This document shows, in pieces, positions 33,654 through 41,796 of a stretch of DNA of 64,000 nucleotides. This stretch comes from Catellatospora coxensis (GTDB lineage: Bacteria > Actinomycetota > Actinomycetes > Mycobacteriales > Micromonosporaceae): NCBI RefSeq assembly GCF_016862635.1, contig NZ_BONI01000048.1, positions 1 to 64,000 on the forward strand. The letters run 5' to 3'. The notes under the pieces were generated by a model. That model searched no databases, was not told the DNA's origin, and saw only the letters and a list, made by a program, of their open reading frames with translations. A program made the translations under genes and the position numbers. Every line of letters begins with the position of its first letter. Positions within the stretch are counted from its first letter, which is position 1.

Positions 33654-35226
33654 ACTCGGCCTCGACCCGGCGCTGGTGCACCGGGCGCGGGCGCTGGCGG
33701 CCAAGGCCGGGCGGCCCGTGGTGGACATGGCCCGCTCGCACACCACCGTGTCGGTGGAGCGGGCGGTGCTGCGGCTCGCCGGGGTCACCGGCGCCGACCC
33801 GGACGGCATCCCGTGGGTGAACCGGCTGGTCGACGCGGTGCGCAACGACGTCGGTCTGGGCCACGGGGTGGCGCTGCCGGTGTTCCACGCCCTCGCCGAG
33901 CACGGCCTGGAGCCGACCGCGGCGGAGCTGACGCTGCTGGCGCAGAAGGCCGCCGCCGGTTCGGTGCGCTTCGACCTGCCCAGCGGCAAGGCGGTCACCG
34001 CGGCGAAGAAGGCGTCGCGCCGCCAGGTCGCCGCGGGGATCAAGCAGATCGACCGCAACCGCGCCGACCGCGACAAGATGATCAAGCGGTACGGCGACCC
34101 GAAGCAGCGGCCGTGGATCTACCTGATCGTGGCGACCGGCGACATCTACGAGGACATCCCGCAGGCGCAGGCGGCGGCCCGCGCGGGCGCGGACGTCATC
34201 GCGGTGATCCGGTCCACGGGGCAGTCGCTGCTGGACTACGTGCCCGAGGGCGCGACCCGGGAGGGTTTCGCCGGCACGTACGCCACCCAGGAGAACTTCC
34301 GCCTGATGCGCGCGGCCCTGGACGAGTCCAGCAAGGAGCTGGGCCGCTACGTCCGCCTGACCAACTACGCGTCCGGCCTGTGCATGCCCGAGATCGCGAC
34401 CCTGGCCGGGCTGCAGCGGCTGGACATGATGCTCAACGACTCGATGTACGGCATCCTGTTCCGCGACATCAACCCGATCCGCACGTTCGTGGACCAGCGG
34501 TTCTCCCGCCAGATCCACGCCCGCGCCGGGATCATCATCAACACCGGTGAGGACAACTACCTCACCACCGCCGACGCGGTCGAGGCCGCGCACACCGTCA
34601 CCGTGTCGCAGCTGCTCAACGAGTACTTCGCGCACGAGGCGGGCCTCGCGGACTGGCAGCTGGGCCTCGGGCACGCGTTCGAGATCAACCCGGACCTGCC
34701 CGAGTCGTTCCGGCTCGAACTGGCCCACGCGCTGCTGGCGCGGGAGCTGTTCCCGGACGCGCCGCTCAAGTGGATGCCGCCGACCAAGCACATGACCGGC
34801 GACGTGTTCCGCGGCAACCTGCTCGACGGGTTCTTCAACCTGGTCGGCGCGCTGACCGGGCAGGGCATCCTGCTCGTCGGCATGATGACCGAGGCCGTCG
34901 TCACGCCGTGGCTGTCCGACCGCGACATCGCCCTGCAGAACGTGCGGTACGTGCTCGGCGCGGCCGGCAACCTGCACGAGGACTTCGTGCCCGCCCCGGA
35001 CGGGTTCATCCAGCGCCGCGCTCACCAGGTCCTCGACGAGGCCATCGACCTGCTCGAGAAGATCGAGGACGACACGCTGCTGAACGCGATCGCCGACGGC
35101 ACGTTCGGGATCATGAAGCGGCCCGCGGACCGGGGCAAGGGCCTGGACGGCGTCGCCAAGCACGACGACGGCTACTACAACCCGGCCACCGAGATCCTGG
35201 AGACCCCCGCCAAGGAGGAGCAGTGA
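33640..35226 (+). CDS. kamD: Lysine 5,6-aminomutase alpha subunit
   Basis: A 528-aa large subunit of the adenosylcobalamin- and PLP-dependent mutase that moves the terminal amino group of beta-lysine to give 3,5-diaminohexanoate. It starts LGLDPALVHRARALAAKAGR, followed by the catalytic barrel with DVIAVIRSTGQSLLDYVPEG, YVRLTNYASGLCMPEIATLA and WMPPTKHMTGDVFRGNLLDG, all typical of KamD. The ATG at 33640 lies inside the end of the amidohydrolase gene, with GGAG upstream. The stop overlaps the kamE GTG. Full length. Confidence 0.96.
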   Translation: MSSNKLGLDPALVHRARALAAKAGRPVVDMARSHTTVSVERAVLRLAGVTGADPDGIPWVNRLVDAVRNDVGLGHGVALPVFHALAEHGLEPTAAELTLLAQKAAAGSVRFDLPSGKAVTAAKKASRRQVAAGIKQIDRNRADRDKMIKRYGDPKQRPWIYLIVATGDIYEDIPQAQAAARAGADVIAVIRSTGQSLLDYVPEGATREGFAGTYATQENFRLMRAALDESSKELGRYVRLTNYASGLCMPEIATLAGLQRLDMMLNDSMYGILFRDINPIRTFVDQRFSRQIHARAGIIINTGEDNYLTTADAVEAAHTVTVSQLLNEYFAHEAGLADWQLGLGHAFEINPDLPESFRLELAHALLARELFPDAPLKWMPPTKHMTGDVFRGNLLDGFFNLVGALTGQGILLVGMMTEAVVTPWLSDRDIALQNVRYVLGAAGNLHEDFVPAPDGFIQRRAHQVLDEAIDLLEKIEDDTLLNAIADGTFGIMKRPADRGKGLDGVAKHDDGYYNPATEILETPAKEEQ

Positions 35227-35984
35227 AGACGGTCGTCCGCCCGTACGGCGACACCACCGGCGACGGCATGACCCAGGTGAGCTTCACCCTGCCGCTGCCC
35301 CACGACAAGAAGGCCGAAGGCGCGGCGCTGCAGCTCGCGGCGAAGATGGGCCTGGAGCCGGCGATGCTGGTGCACGCCAAGCAGATGGGCGACGGGTTCA
35401 CCTTCTTCGTGGTCTACGGCAGCGTCCGGCACCTGGTCGAGCTCGACAAGGTCCAGGTCGTCGAGCGCGACTTCCCGCTGCTGACCGCGAAAGAGGTCAA
35501 CACGGTCGTCAAGCAGAAGATGCGCCGCAAGCTGTCGGTGGTCGGGGCGTGCATCGGCACCGACGCGCACACCGTCGGCATCGACGCGATCCTCAACCTC
35601 AAGGGCATCGCCGGCGAGAAGGGCCTGGAGTACTACCGGGAGCTGAAGGTCGTCAACATGGGCGCGCAGATCACCGTGCCGGAGCTGGTGGCGGCCGCGA
35701 AGGCGGAGAAGGCCGACGCGGTGCTCGTCTCCCAGGTCGTCACGCAGCGCGACGCGCACCTGCACAACACCCGGGAGATGTCGGCGGCGTTCCGGGAGGC
35801 GCTGCCCGCCGACAAGCGGCCGCTGCTGATCGTCGGCGGGCCGCGCTTCGACGAGCTGATGACCGACGAACTCGGTGTCGACCGGATCTTCGGCCGCGGC
35901 ACCACCCCGCGCGAGGTGGCCAGCTACCTGGTCCACGCGCTGATCACCAACAAGGCCGAGCGGAAGAAGGCAGTCGCAGCATGA
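35223..35984 (+). CDS. kamE: Lysine 5,6-aminomutase beta subunit (B12/PLP)
   Basis: A 253-aa small subunit with a Rossmann cobalamin-binding domain. The base-off motif DxHxxG is present: DAHTVG with His116. Lys127, eleven residues later in HTVGIDAILNLK, matches the spacing of the PLP lysine known in Clostridium (Acetoanaerobium) KamE. LVSQVVTQRDAHLHNTREM completes the B12 site. The GTG at 35223 overlaps the kamD stop by 4 nt, and its own stop overlaps the next ATG by 4 nt, implying strict stoichiometric coupling. Confidence 0.96.
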   Translation: MKTVVRPYGDTTGDGMTQVSFTLPLPHDKKAEGAALQLAAKMGLEPAMLVHAKQMGDGFTFFVVYGSVRHLVELDKVQVVERDFPLLTAKEVNTVVKQKMRRKLSVVGACIGTDAHTVGIDAILNLKGIAGEKGLEYYRELKVVNMGAQITVPELVAAAKAEKADAVLVSQVVTQRDAHLHNTREMSAAFREALPADKRPLLIVGGPRFDELMTDELGVDRIFGRGTTPREVASYLVHALITNKAERKKAVAA

Positions 35985-36361
35985 GTGTGGGCTACACCGT
36001 CACCCACCGGAAGTATGTGCCCTACAGCCACGCGCACTACGCGGGCAACCTCGTCGACGGGGCGTACGCCCTGGCGGCGTTCGGGGACGTCGCGACCGAG
36101 GTGTGCATCCAGCTCGACGGCGACGAGGGCCTGTTCGCGTCGTACTCCGACGTGCAGTTCAAGGCCCCGATGCGGGCCGGGGACGTGCTGGAGGTCGTCG
36201 CGACCGTGGCCCGGATGGGCACCCGCAGCCGCACCATCGACTTCGAGGCGCGCGTCGTGTGCCGGGGCCGCCCGGACCGGTCGGAGTCGGCGGCCGAGGT
36301 CCTCGACCCGCCCGTCGTCGCCGTGACGGCGACCGGCACCGTGGTGGTCCCGCCCAAGTGA
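35981..36361 (+). CDS. kal: 3-aminobutyryl-CoA ammonia-lyase (hotdog fold)
   Basis: A 126-aa hotdog-fold protein that in lysine fermentation removes ammonia from 3-aminobutyryl-CoA to give crotonyl-CoA. Seen: KYVPYSHAHYAGNLVDGAYA with the active-site His/Asp pattern of Kal, then GLFASYSDVQFKAPMRAGDV and RTIDFEARVVCRGRPD. The ATG overlaps kamE and the stop overlaps the next GTG, so it is fully embedded in the operon. The name depends on context as well as sequence; hotdog thioesterases look similar. Confidence 0.85.
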   Translation: MSVGYTVTHRKYVPYSHAHYAGNLVDGAYALAAFGDVATEVCIQLDGDEGLFASYSDVQFKAPMRAGDVLEVVATVARMGTRSRTIDFEARVVCRGRPDRSESAAEVLDPPVVAVTATGTVVVPPK

Positions 36362-37692
36362 GCCTGCTGTGCTGTGTCGACGTCGGGTCGACGTTCACCA
36401 AGGCGGCCCTGGTCGACACCGGCAGCGGCGAACTCGTCGCGACCGGTTCGCACCGCACGACCGTCGGCACCGACGTCCTGCACGGCCTCGACGCGGCCGT
36501 GGCCGCGACCGGGCGGGACCCGGACGGGCTGCTGGTGTGCTCGTCGGCCGGCGGCGGGCTGCGGCTGGCCGTCGTCGGCTACGAGCGCCTGGTGACCGCG
36601 CAGGCCGGCCACCGGGTCGGGCTGTCGGCCGGGTCGCGGGTCGTGCACGTCGCCGCGGGACGCCTCGACCGGGCCGGGCTCGCCGAGCTGCGCGCCGCCC
36701 GGCCGGACGTGGTGCTGCTGGTCGGCGGGACCGACGGCGGCGACACCGAGACGATCACCCACAACGCGACCCGGCTCGCCAACGCCCGCTGGCGGGTGCC
36801 GACCGTGCTGGCCGGCAACGCCGACTGCCGCGAACAGCTCGCCGCGCTGCTGGCCGGGGCGGGGGTGCCGGTGGTGGCGGTCGACAACGTGCTGCCCGCG
36901 ATCGGGGTCCTCGACCCCGGTCCGGCCCGCGCCGCGATCCGGCGGGTGTTCCTGCAGCACGTCATCGGCGGCAAGAAGCTGTCCCGGGGGCCGCGGTTCG
37001 CGTCGCTGGTGAAGGCGGCGACCCCGGACGCGGTGCTGTCGGGCGTGGAGCTGCTAGCGGCCCGTGGCGCCGAGGATCTGCTGGTGGTCGACGTCGGCGG
37101 GGCGACGACCGATGTGTACTCGGTGCTGACCCCGGACGCCGAGCAGCTCGCCGGGGTACGCGACGAGGTCGCCGGGGTGCTGTGGGCGGCCCGTACCGTA
37201 GAGGGTGACCTGGGGATGCGCTGGTCCGCGCCCGGGGTGGTGGCCGCCGCGGCCCTGGAGAAGATCATCGGGCCGGACGAGGCGCAGGTGCTGGAGCTTG
37301 CCGCGGCCGCCCGCGCCGAGCATCCCGGATTCGTCGCCGACGACGGCACCGAGCGGGCCGTGGACCAGCGGCTGGCCGAACTCGCCGTCACCGTCGCGCT
37401 GCGGCGCCACGCGCGCGGGGAGGCCGTCGTGGCGGGCGGTCCGCGCCGCGGCGGGCGTAACCTGAGAGCCGTGCAGACCGTGATCGGGTCCGGTGGGGTG
37501 CTGCGGCACAGCCCGCCGCAGGTCGCCGCAGCGGTGCTCGGCGCGGGGCTGGGGGACACGGCCGGTGGCTGGGCGCTGCCTCGGGCGGCCCGCACCGCCG
37601 TCGACGTGTCCTACATTCTGGCCGCGGCAGGACTCCTGTCGGTGGAACATCCCGCCGCCGCCGCCGCCCTGCTCGCCGCTGAACTGGGCTGA
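36358..37692 (+). CDS. MutL/GlmL-like reactivase for the B12 mutase
   Basis: A 444-aa protein of the actin-like ATPase superfamily named glutamate mutase L. Phosphate 1: VSLLCCVDVGSTFTKAALVD. Second phosphate loop: LLVVDVGGATTDVYSVLTPD. Family members accompany adenosylcobalamin mutases and are thought to reactivate them by exchanging damaged cofactor. The GTG start overlaps the kal stop by 4 nt. Its likely client is KamDE. The C-terminus ends the operon; a promoter-like sequence follows 48 nt later. Confidence 0.88.
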   Translation: MSLLCCVDVGSTFTKAALVDTGSGELVATGSHRTTVGTDVLHGLDAAVAATGRDPDGLLVCSSAGGGLRLAVVGYERLVTAQAGHRVGLSAGSRVVHVAAGRLDRAGLAELRAARPDVVLLVGGTDGGDTETITHNATRLANARWRVPTVLAGNADCREQLAALLAGAGVPVVAVDNVLPAIGVLDPGPARAAIRRVFLQHVIGGKKLSRGPRFASLVKAATPDAVLSGVELLAARGAEDLLVVDVGGATTDVYSVLTPDAEQLAGVRDEVAGVLWAARTVEGDLGMRWSAPGVVAAAALEKIIGPDEAQVLELAAAARAEHPGFVADDGTERAVDQRLAELAVTVALRRHARGEAVVAGGPRRGGRNLRAVQTVIGSGGVLRHSPPQVAAAVLGAGLGDTAGGWALPRAARTAVDVSYILAAAGLLSVEHPAAAAALLAAELG

Positions 37693-37739
37693 TGCCCTGA
37701 ACTGCGGTGCTCGTCACGGTCGGTGACCACATCGTGAAA

Positions 37740-37768
37740 TTGACCGTGCGAGCCCGCGCCGGTACCGT
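37740..37768 (+). promoter_or_regulatory. Promoter-like sequence of the candidate ncRNA
   Basis: TTGACC (37740-37745), a 17-nt spacer and TACCGT (37763-37768) fit the TTGACn-N17-TAnnnT consensus of the principal sigma factor of actinomycetes. Transcription would begin near 37775, in a region with no open reading frame. Confidence 0.5.
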
Positions 37769-37774
37769 CGTGAG

Positions 37775-37973
37775 GTCCTCCACCGTGCCTGCCGCCGTTC
37801 CCCGGCGGGCGTCGCCGTCCGGCGACCGGGCACGGCAGGCGGCAGCACCGATCAGTAGAAAACGATCGGCCCCCGGTTCAGGCACCGGAAGCCGATCGGC
37901 CCGAAGGTCGGCTGGTGCCGCCGTAGGAGTTGGGAGTGCGGGGCGCGGTCTCTCCAGACCGCGCCCCGGCCTT
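37775..37973 (+). ncRNA. Candidate structured non-coding RNA, about 200 nt
   Basis: No protein gene fits here. Seen in order: GTGCCTGCCGCC (37785-37796), able to pair with GGCGGCAGCAC (37838-37848, one bulge) or through overlapping segments with GGCACGG (37829-37835), around an inner GTCGCC-GTCC-GGCGAC stem. Next comes CGATCGGC (37863-37870) paired with GCCGATCG (37891-37898) around CCGGT/ACCGG. Last is a perfect 13-bp stem (37939-37951 and 37956-37968) with a CTCC loop followed by GGCCTTTT, a textbook intrinsic terminator. Together with the promoter-like sequence this describes a discrete transcript. It does not match 4.5S RNA, tmRNA, RNase P RNA, 6C or cobalamin-riboswitch signatures that I know. 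It could also be the folded 3' end of the lysine operon. Confidence 0.45.
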
Positions 37974-38005
37974 TTCCCCCACCCCACCCCACCCCCCGAA
38001 GCTCA

Positions 38006-38080
38006 CGACGATCTTGCGTGAGCTGTGGGGGCGACACGCCCATATCGAACAAAACGGCAACCGTTCACGCAAGATCGTCG
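38006..38080. repeat. Family B long hairpin, copy 1
   Basis: Perfect 16-bp arms CGACGATCTTGCGTGA (38006-38021) and its complement (38065-38080) flank 43 bp containing CGACACGCCCATAT. A close relative lies at 48799-48883. It sits between the candidate ncRNA terminator and lnt. A C-rich run (37975-37997) precedes it and a G-rich run follows. No gene is visible in the remaining 37981-38208. Confidence 0.75.
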
Positions 38081-38208
38081 CGATCTTGGGGTGGGGGTGA
38101 GGGTCGGGGGGTGTCGGCGGGTGGGATGTGTAGCCTTGCAGCGGCACCCGGGCGGCGATCTTGGCGTGGGTGGTATGTGTGCGCGCGCGGCGGCGAAAGA
38201 TTGGTGAC

Positions 38209-39870
38209 GTGGTGACTGTGCAGACCCTCGCTCCGGTGGACGGCGGCCAGGCCGGCCCGGGTGGTGTGGCCGGTGGCGAAGCGGCCGGTGGGCGTGGGCC
38301 GTTGCGGCTGCCTGTCGCGCTGGTCGTGGCGGTGCTTGGCGGGGTGGCGCTGCTGGTGGCGTTCCCGCTTTACGGGCTGTGGTGGGCTGCTCCGGTCGGG
38401 GTGGCGCTGCTGGCCGTCGCGGTGAAGGGGCGGCGGCTGAGGAGCGGGTTCGGGCTCGGGCTGGTGGCCGGGGCGGTGTTCTTCGGGCCGTTGCTGGCGT
38501 GGACGAACATGCACGTCGGGTACACGCCGTGGATCCTGTTGACGCTGTTCCAGGCGACCTACCTGGGGCTGCTCGGGCTGGCGCTGGCATGGGTCAGCAC
38601 GCTTGCGGCGAAGCGGCCGTGGGTGTGGCCGGTGGGCATCGCGCTGTTGTGGGTCGCGCAGGAGGCGTTGCGGGATCGGGCGCCGTTCGGGGGGTTCCCG
38701 TGGGGGCGGCTCGCGTTCAGCCAGGCTGACGCGCCGACGCTGGCGCTGGCGGGGTACGGCGGTGCGCCGCTGGTGACGTTCGCCGTCGCGGCGGCCGGGG
38801 GGCTGCTGGCGTACGCCGTCGGGGAGATGGTCGTCGCACGGGCCTGGGCGCGCGGTGCGGCCGCGACCGGTGGGGCGCTCGCGGTCATGGTGGTCGGGCT
38901 GGTGCTGCCGGGCACGACCCCGGCCGGGCCGGTGGTGAGCGTCGCGGTCGTGCAGGGCAACGTGCCCCGCCTGGGCCTGGACTTCAACGCCCAGCGGCAG
39001 GCCGTGCTCAACAACCACGTCGCCGCGACCGTCGCGCTGGCCGAGCGGGTCCGCAACGGGCAGGCCAAGCAGCCCGACCTGGTCGTATGGCCGGAGAACG
39101 CCTCCGACATAGACCCGCTGCGCAACCCGAGCGCCGCCGGGGCGATCAACACCGCCGCGCAGGCGATCGGCGCGCCGATCCTGGTCGGGGCCGTGCTGTC
39201 CGGGCCGGGGGAGGGCGAGTCGCGCAACGCGGGCATCGTCTGGCCGACCGACCTCGCTCCGGGCGCGCAGCCGCAGCAGATGTACCTCAAGCAGCACCCG
39301 GTGCCGTTCGCCGAGTACCTGCCGCTGCGCCCCATCGTCGAACCGATCGCGCAGGCCATCACCAACCAGGCCAAGCTGCTGCGCACCGACTTCGTCGCCG
39401 GCACCGCGCCCGGCGTGCTCACCCTGGGCCCGGCGAAGGTCGGCGACGTGATCTGCTTCGAGGTCGCCTACGACGACGTCGTACGCGACACCGTCCGCGA
39501 GGGCGCGCAGCTGCTCGCCGTGCAGACCAACAACGCCACGTTCGACGAGTCCGAGGCGATGCAGCAGATGGCCATGGTGCGGCTGCGGGCGGTCGAGCAC
39601 GGCCGCGACAGCCTGATGGCCTCGACAGTCGGTGTGTCCGGATTTGTAACTGCCGACGGAAATGTGCATGATGCTACTGGTTTCAATACCGACGCGGTGA
39701 TCGTGCGCGACCTGCGCCTCGGCTCCGGCACCACGCCGGCGACGCGGCTCGGGGCGTGGCCGGAGTACCTGCTGACGGCGGCGGCACTCGCGCTGCTGGT
39801 CGCGGCGGGCGTGGCGCGCAGGCGCCGGACCGTGCCGGTGGAGGACACTGGACAGACGGCAACGGCGTAG
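38209..39870 (+). CDS. lnt: Apolipoprotein N-acyltransferase
   Basis: A 553-aa membrane enzyme that adds the third acyl chain to lipoproteins. The N-terminal part has about six helices ([36 protein letters not shown]). The C-terminal nitrilase domain shows the Glu-Lys-Cys triad: Glu in [13 protein letters not shown], Lys in [16 protein letters not shown] and Cys in [15 protein letters not shown]. Start uncertain: GTG 38209 or the adjacent GTG 38212; upstream frame is open to 38161. The gene abuts ppm1; in mycobacteria the two are fused or adjacent, tying lipoprotein acylation to mannosylation at the membrane. Confidence 0.92.
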   Translation: MVTVQTLAPVDGGQAGPGGVAGGEAAGGRGPLRLPVALVVAVLGGVALLVAFPLYGLWWAAPVGVALLAVAVKGRRLRSGFGLGLVAGAVFFGPLLAWTNMHVGYTPWILLTLFQATYLGLLGLALAWVSTLAAKRPWVWPVGIALLWVAQEALRDRAPFGGFPWGRLAFSQADAPTLALAGYGGAPLVTFAVAAAGGLLAYAVGEMVVARAWARGAAATGGALAVMVVGLVLPGTTPAGPVVSVAVVQGNVPRLGLDFNAQRQAVLNNHVAATVALAERVRNGQAKQPDLVVWPENASDIDPLRNPSAAGAINTAAQAIGAPILVGAVLSGPGEGESRNAGIVWPTDLAPGAQPQQMYLKQHPVPFAEYLPLRPIVEPIAQAITNQAKLLRTDFVAGTAPGVLTLGPAKVGDVICFEVAYDDVVRDTVREGAQLLAVQTNNATFDESEAMQQMAMVRLRAVEHGRDSLMASTVGVSGFVTADGNVHDATGFNTDAVIVRDLRLGSGTTPATRLGAWPEYLLTAAALALLVAAGVARRRRTVPVEDTGQTATA

Positions 39871-39881
39871 TGGAGGCCCCG

Positions 39882-40667
39882 GTGAGCGGCAACGAGGCGG
39901 AGATCGGGTACCCCGGCGTGGGCCGGGTTCTGGTGATCATCCCGACGTACAACGAGTCGGAGAACGTGCGCCTCATCGTGCCCCGGGTGCGCCAGGCCAC
40001 GCCCGACGTGGACATCCTCATCGCCGACGACAACAGCCCCGACGGCACCGGCGCGATCGCCGACGAGATGGCCGCCGCCGACGACCACGTCAAGGTCCTG
40101 CACCGGCCCGGCAAGCAGGGGCTGGGCGCGGCGTACATCGCGGGCTTCGACTGGGCCCACGAGCACGGCTACGACGCCGTCGTCGAGATGGACGCCGACG
40201 GCTCGCACGCCCCGGAGGAGCTGCCCCGGCTGCTGGACGCGCTGCGCGGCGCGGACGCGGTCATCGGCTCGCGCTGGGTGCGCGGCGGCAAGGTGATCAA
40301 CTGGCCGGTGCGCCGGCTCATCCTGTCGCGCGGGGCGAACCTGTACACCCGCATCGTGATGGGCATGGGGGTCAAGGACGCCACCGGCGGCTACCGGGCC
40401 TACCGGCTGCCCGTCCTGCGCAAGATCGACGTGGAGACGGTGACCTCGCGCGGGTACAGCTTCCAGGTCGAGCTGACCCACCGCACCCACATGAACGGCT
40501 TCCGCATCGTGGAGGTGCCGATCACGTTCGCCGAGCGCGAGCACGGCGTGTCCAAGATGAGCGGCTCCATCATCAGGGAGGCGCTGTGGAAGGTCACGGT
40601 GTGGGGTGCGCAGTCCCGCCGCGACTCGGTGCGGCGTATGTTCAAGCCGAGTGACCGCTGGCCGTGA
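39882..40667 (+). CDS. ppm1: Polyprenol-monophosphomannose synthase
   Basis: A 261-aa GT2 glycosyltransferase that moves mannose from GDP-mannose to polyprenyl phosphate, the donor for protein O-mannosylation and lipoglycans. Motifs: [60 protein letters not shown] with the metal-binding DAD, and [20 protein letters not shown]. There is no C-terminal membrane domain, as in the actinobacterial soluble form. The GTG at 39882 has GGAGG upstream; the GTG at 39870 overlaps the lnt stop. Confidence 0.92.
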   Translation: MSGNEAEIGYPGVGRVLVIIPTYNESENVRLIVPRVRQATPDVDILIADDNSPDGTGAIADEMAAADDHVKVLHRPGKQGLGAAYIAGFDWAHEHGYDAVVEMDADGSHAPEELPRLLDALRGADAVIGSRWVRGGKVINWPVRRLILSRGANLYTRIVMGMGVKDATGGYRAYRLPVLRKIDVETVTSRGYSFQVELTHRTHMNGFRIVEVPITFAEREHGVSKMSGSIIREALWKVTVWGAQSRRDSVRRMFKPSDRWP

Positions 40668-40701
40668 TCCCGTGCCGGCCGGACCGGCTGGAGGTGATCG
40701 G

Positions 40702-41220
40702 ATGCGCAAGCTGCGGTGGGTGCCGCTGGCAGTGCTGTGCCTGGGCGTGGTGGAGTTCGCCGTGTTCTGGGGCGTCAGCCGGGTGATCGGCTTGGGCGCG
40801 ACGCTGCTGCTGGCCGTCGGCCTGATGCTGCTCGGCGTGGTGCTGCTGCGCCGGGAGGGGCTGTCGGCGTGGCGGCGGCTGCGCGAGGCCAGGCTGGCCG
40901 GGCAGGCCCGCGGCGAGCAGGCCGTCGACGGCGTGGTGGGGCTGATCGCGGCCCTGCTGCTGGTCATCCCGGGACTGCTGACCGCCGCCGTCGGGTTGCT
41001 GCTGCTGATCCCGCCGGTGCGGCGGCTGGCCCGCGGGCGGGTGCGCGCCGCGACCGAGAAGCGGATCCCGGCCTCGGCCGCCAACAGCGTGTTCGGGCCG
41101 CGGAAGGTCCGGGTCAGCACCCCGCACGACCCGCACCACCAGTCGCGGGAGCGGCACCGGCCGCCCGGGGCGGGCACGTCCGGGCCGGGCGAGGTCATCG
41201 AGGGCGAGATCGTCGACTGA
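40702..41220 (+). CDS. fxsA: FxsA family membrane protein
   Basis: A 172-aa cytoplasmic-membrane protein. Helices: LRWVPLAVLCLGVVEFAVFW, IGLGATLLLAVGLMLLGVVL and DGVVGLIAALLLVIPGLLTA followed by GLLLLIPPVRRLARGRV, the FxsA signature of a long hairpin with PGLLTxxxGlxLLxPpvR. The C-terminus is a charged tail (RKVRVSTPHDPHHQSRERH). FxsA affects phage exclusion in E. coli; here it is a common companion of ppm1/lnt. ATG with GGAGGTGATC. Confidence 0.87.
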   Translation: MRKLRWVPLAVLCLGVVEFAVFWGVSRVIGLGATLLLAVGLMLLGVVLLRREGLSAWRRLREARLAGQARGEQAVDGVVGLIAALLLVIPGLLTAAVGLLLLIPPVRRLARGRVRAATEKRIPASAANSVFGPRKVRVSTPHDPHHQSRERHRPPGAGTSGPGEVIEGEIVD

Positions 41221-41224
41221 CATG

Positions 41225-41265
41225 CGAAAGGCGCCCACCCCGAGGTGCGGGGTGGGCGCCTTTCG
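41225..41265. terminator. Perfect 17-bp bidirectional terminator
   Basis: Arms 41225-41241 (CGAAAGGCGCCCACCCC) and 41249-41265 with a 7-nt loop, between convergent fxsA and rbpA. The pairing extends by three more bases past one mismatch. Confidence 0.85.
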
Positions 41266-41272
41266 TATGTGC

Positions 41273-41611
41273 TCAGCGGCCGCGTCTGGTGCGCACGTCG
41301 GCCAGGCGCTCGTTGAGGATGTCGTCAAGCTCGGTCATGGAACGCCGCTCCAGCAGCATGTCCCAGTGCGTACGCGCGGGCTTGACCTTCTTCTCCTCCG
41401 GTTCGGTGCCGTCGACGAGGCGCGCCACGCTCCCGTCGAACTTGCACTCCCAGGTGGCGGGCACTTCGGCTTCGACCGCGAACGGCACCTCGAAGCGGTG
41501 GCCCTGGGCGCACAGGAACTCACGCATCTGGCGCGGCGCGAGTTCGGTGTTGCGCTCGGACTCGTAGCTGACGGCCCCCAGGCGGCTTCCCCGCAGCATC
41601 CGATCGCCCAT
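41273..41611 (-). CDS. rbpA: RNA polymerase-binding protein RbpA
   Basis: A 112-aa actinobacterial transcription factor that binds RNA polymerase and the principal sigma factor and stabilises the open complex. Start MGDRMLRGSRLGAVSYESER with the conserved N-terminal tail and ResEreT-like segment, then the core domain with two Cys (EFLCAQGHRF, TWECKFDG), the basic linker region KPARTHWDMLLERRSMTELD and the sigma-interacting helix DDILNERLADVR. Monocistronic. A marker of actinobacteria. Confidence 0.96.
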   Translation of the reverse strand: MGDRMLRGSRLGAVSYESERNTELAPRQMREFLCAQGHRFEVPFAVEAEVPATWECKFDGSVARLVDGTEPEEKKVKPARTHWDMLLERRSMTELDDILNERLADVRTRRGR

Positions 41612-41796
41612 GTCAGCTCCTCAGCAGTCGTTTGGCTTCCGGGTGATGCAACGACCCGGGCGGCGCGACGATTCCCCGCCGTGACCCACGCCGCTGCCGC
41701 CGCCGATTCCGGAGAGCTCCTCATGTGTGCCCAGGCGGCGCGATATCGTCCGATTGGACCACTTTTGCGGGTTACATCACATCCGGGGGTAACGCG

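Noticed and set aside
31416-34085. 889-codon open frame on the minus strand across kdd, the amidohydrolase and kamD
   Set aside because: High GC leaves the antisense frame free of stops. Its translation is low-complexity Arg/Gly/Ala/Pro without domains, while the plus strand encodes recognisable enzymes.
37775-37973. Known RNA classes (4.5S RNA, 6C RNA, cobalamin riboswitch, RNase P RNA)
   Set aside because: The signature sequences of these RNAs are not present on either strand, so only a generic ncRNA call is made.
37975-38000. C-rich run as a G-quadruplex or i-motif control element
   Set aside because: The opposite strand has G-runs, but in a GC-rich genome this alone is weak and no gene start is placed suitably.
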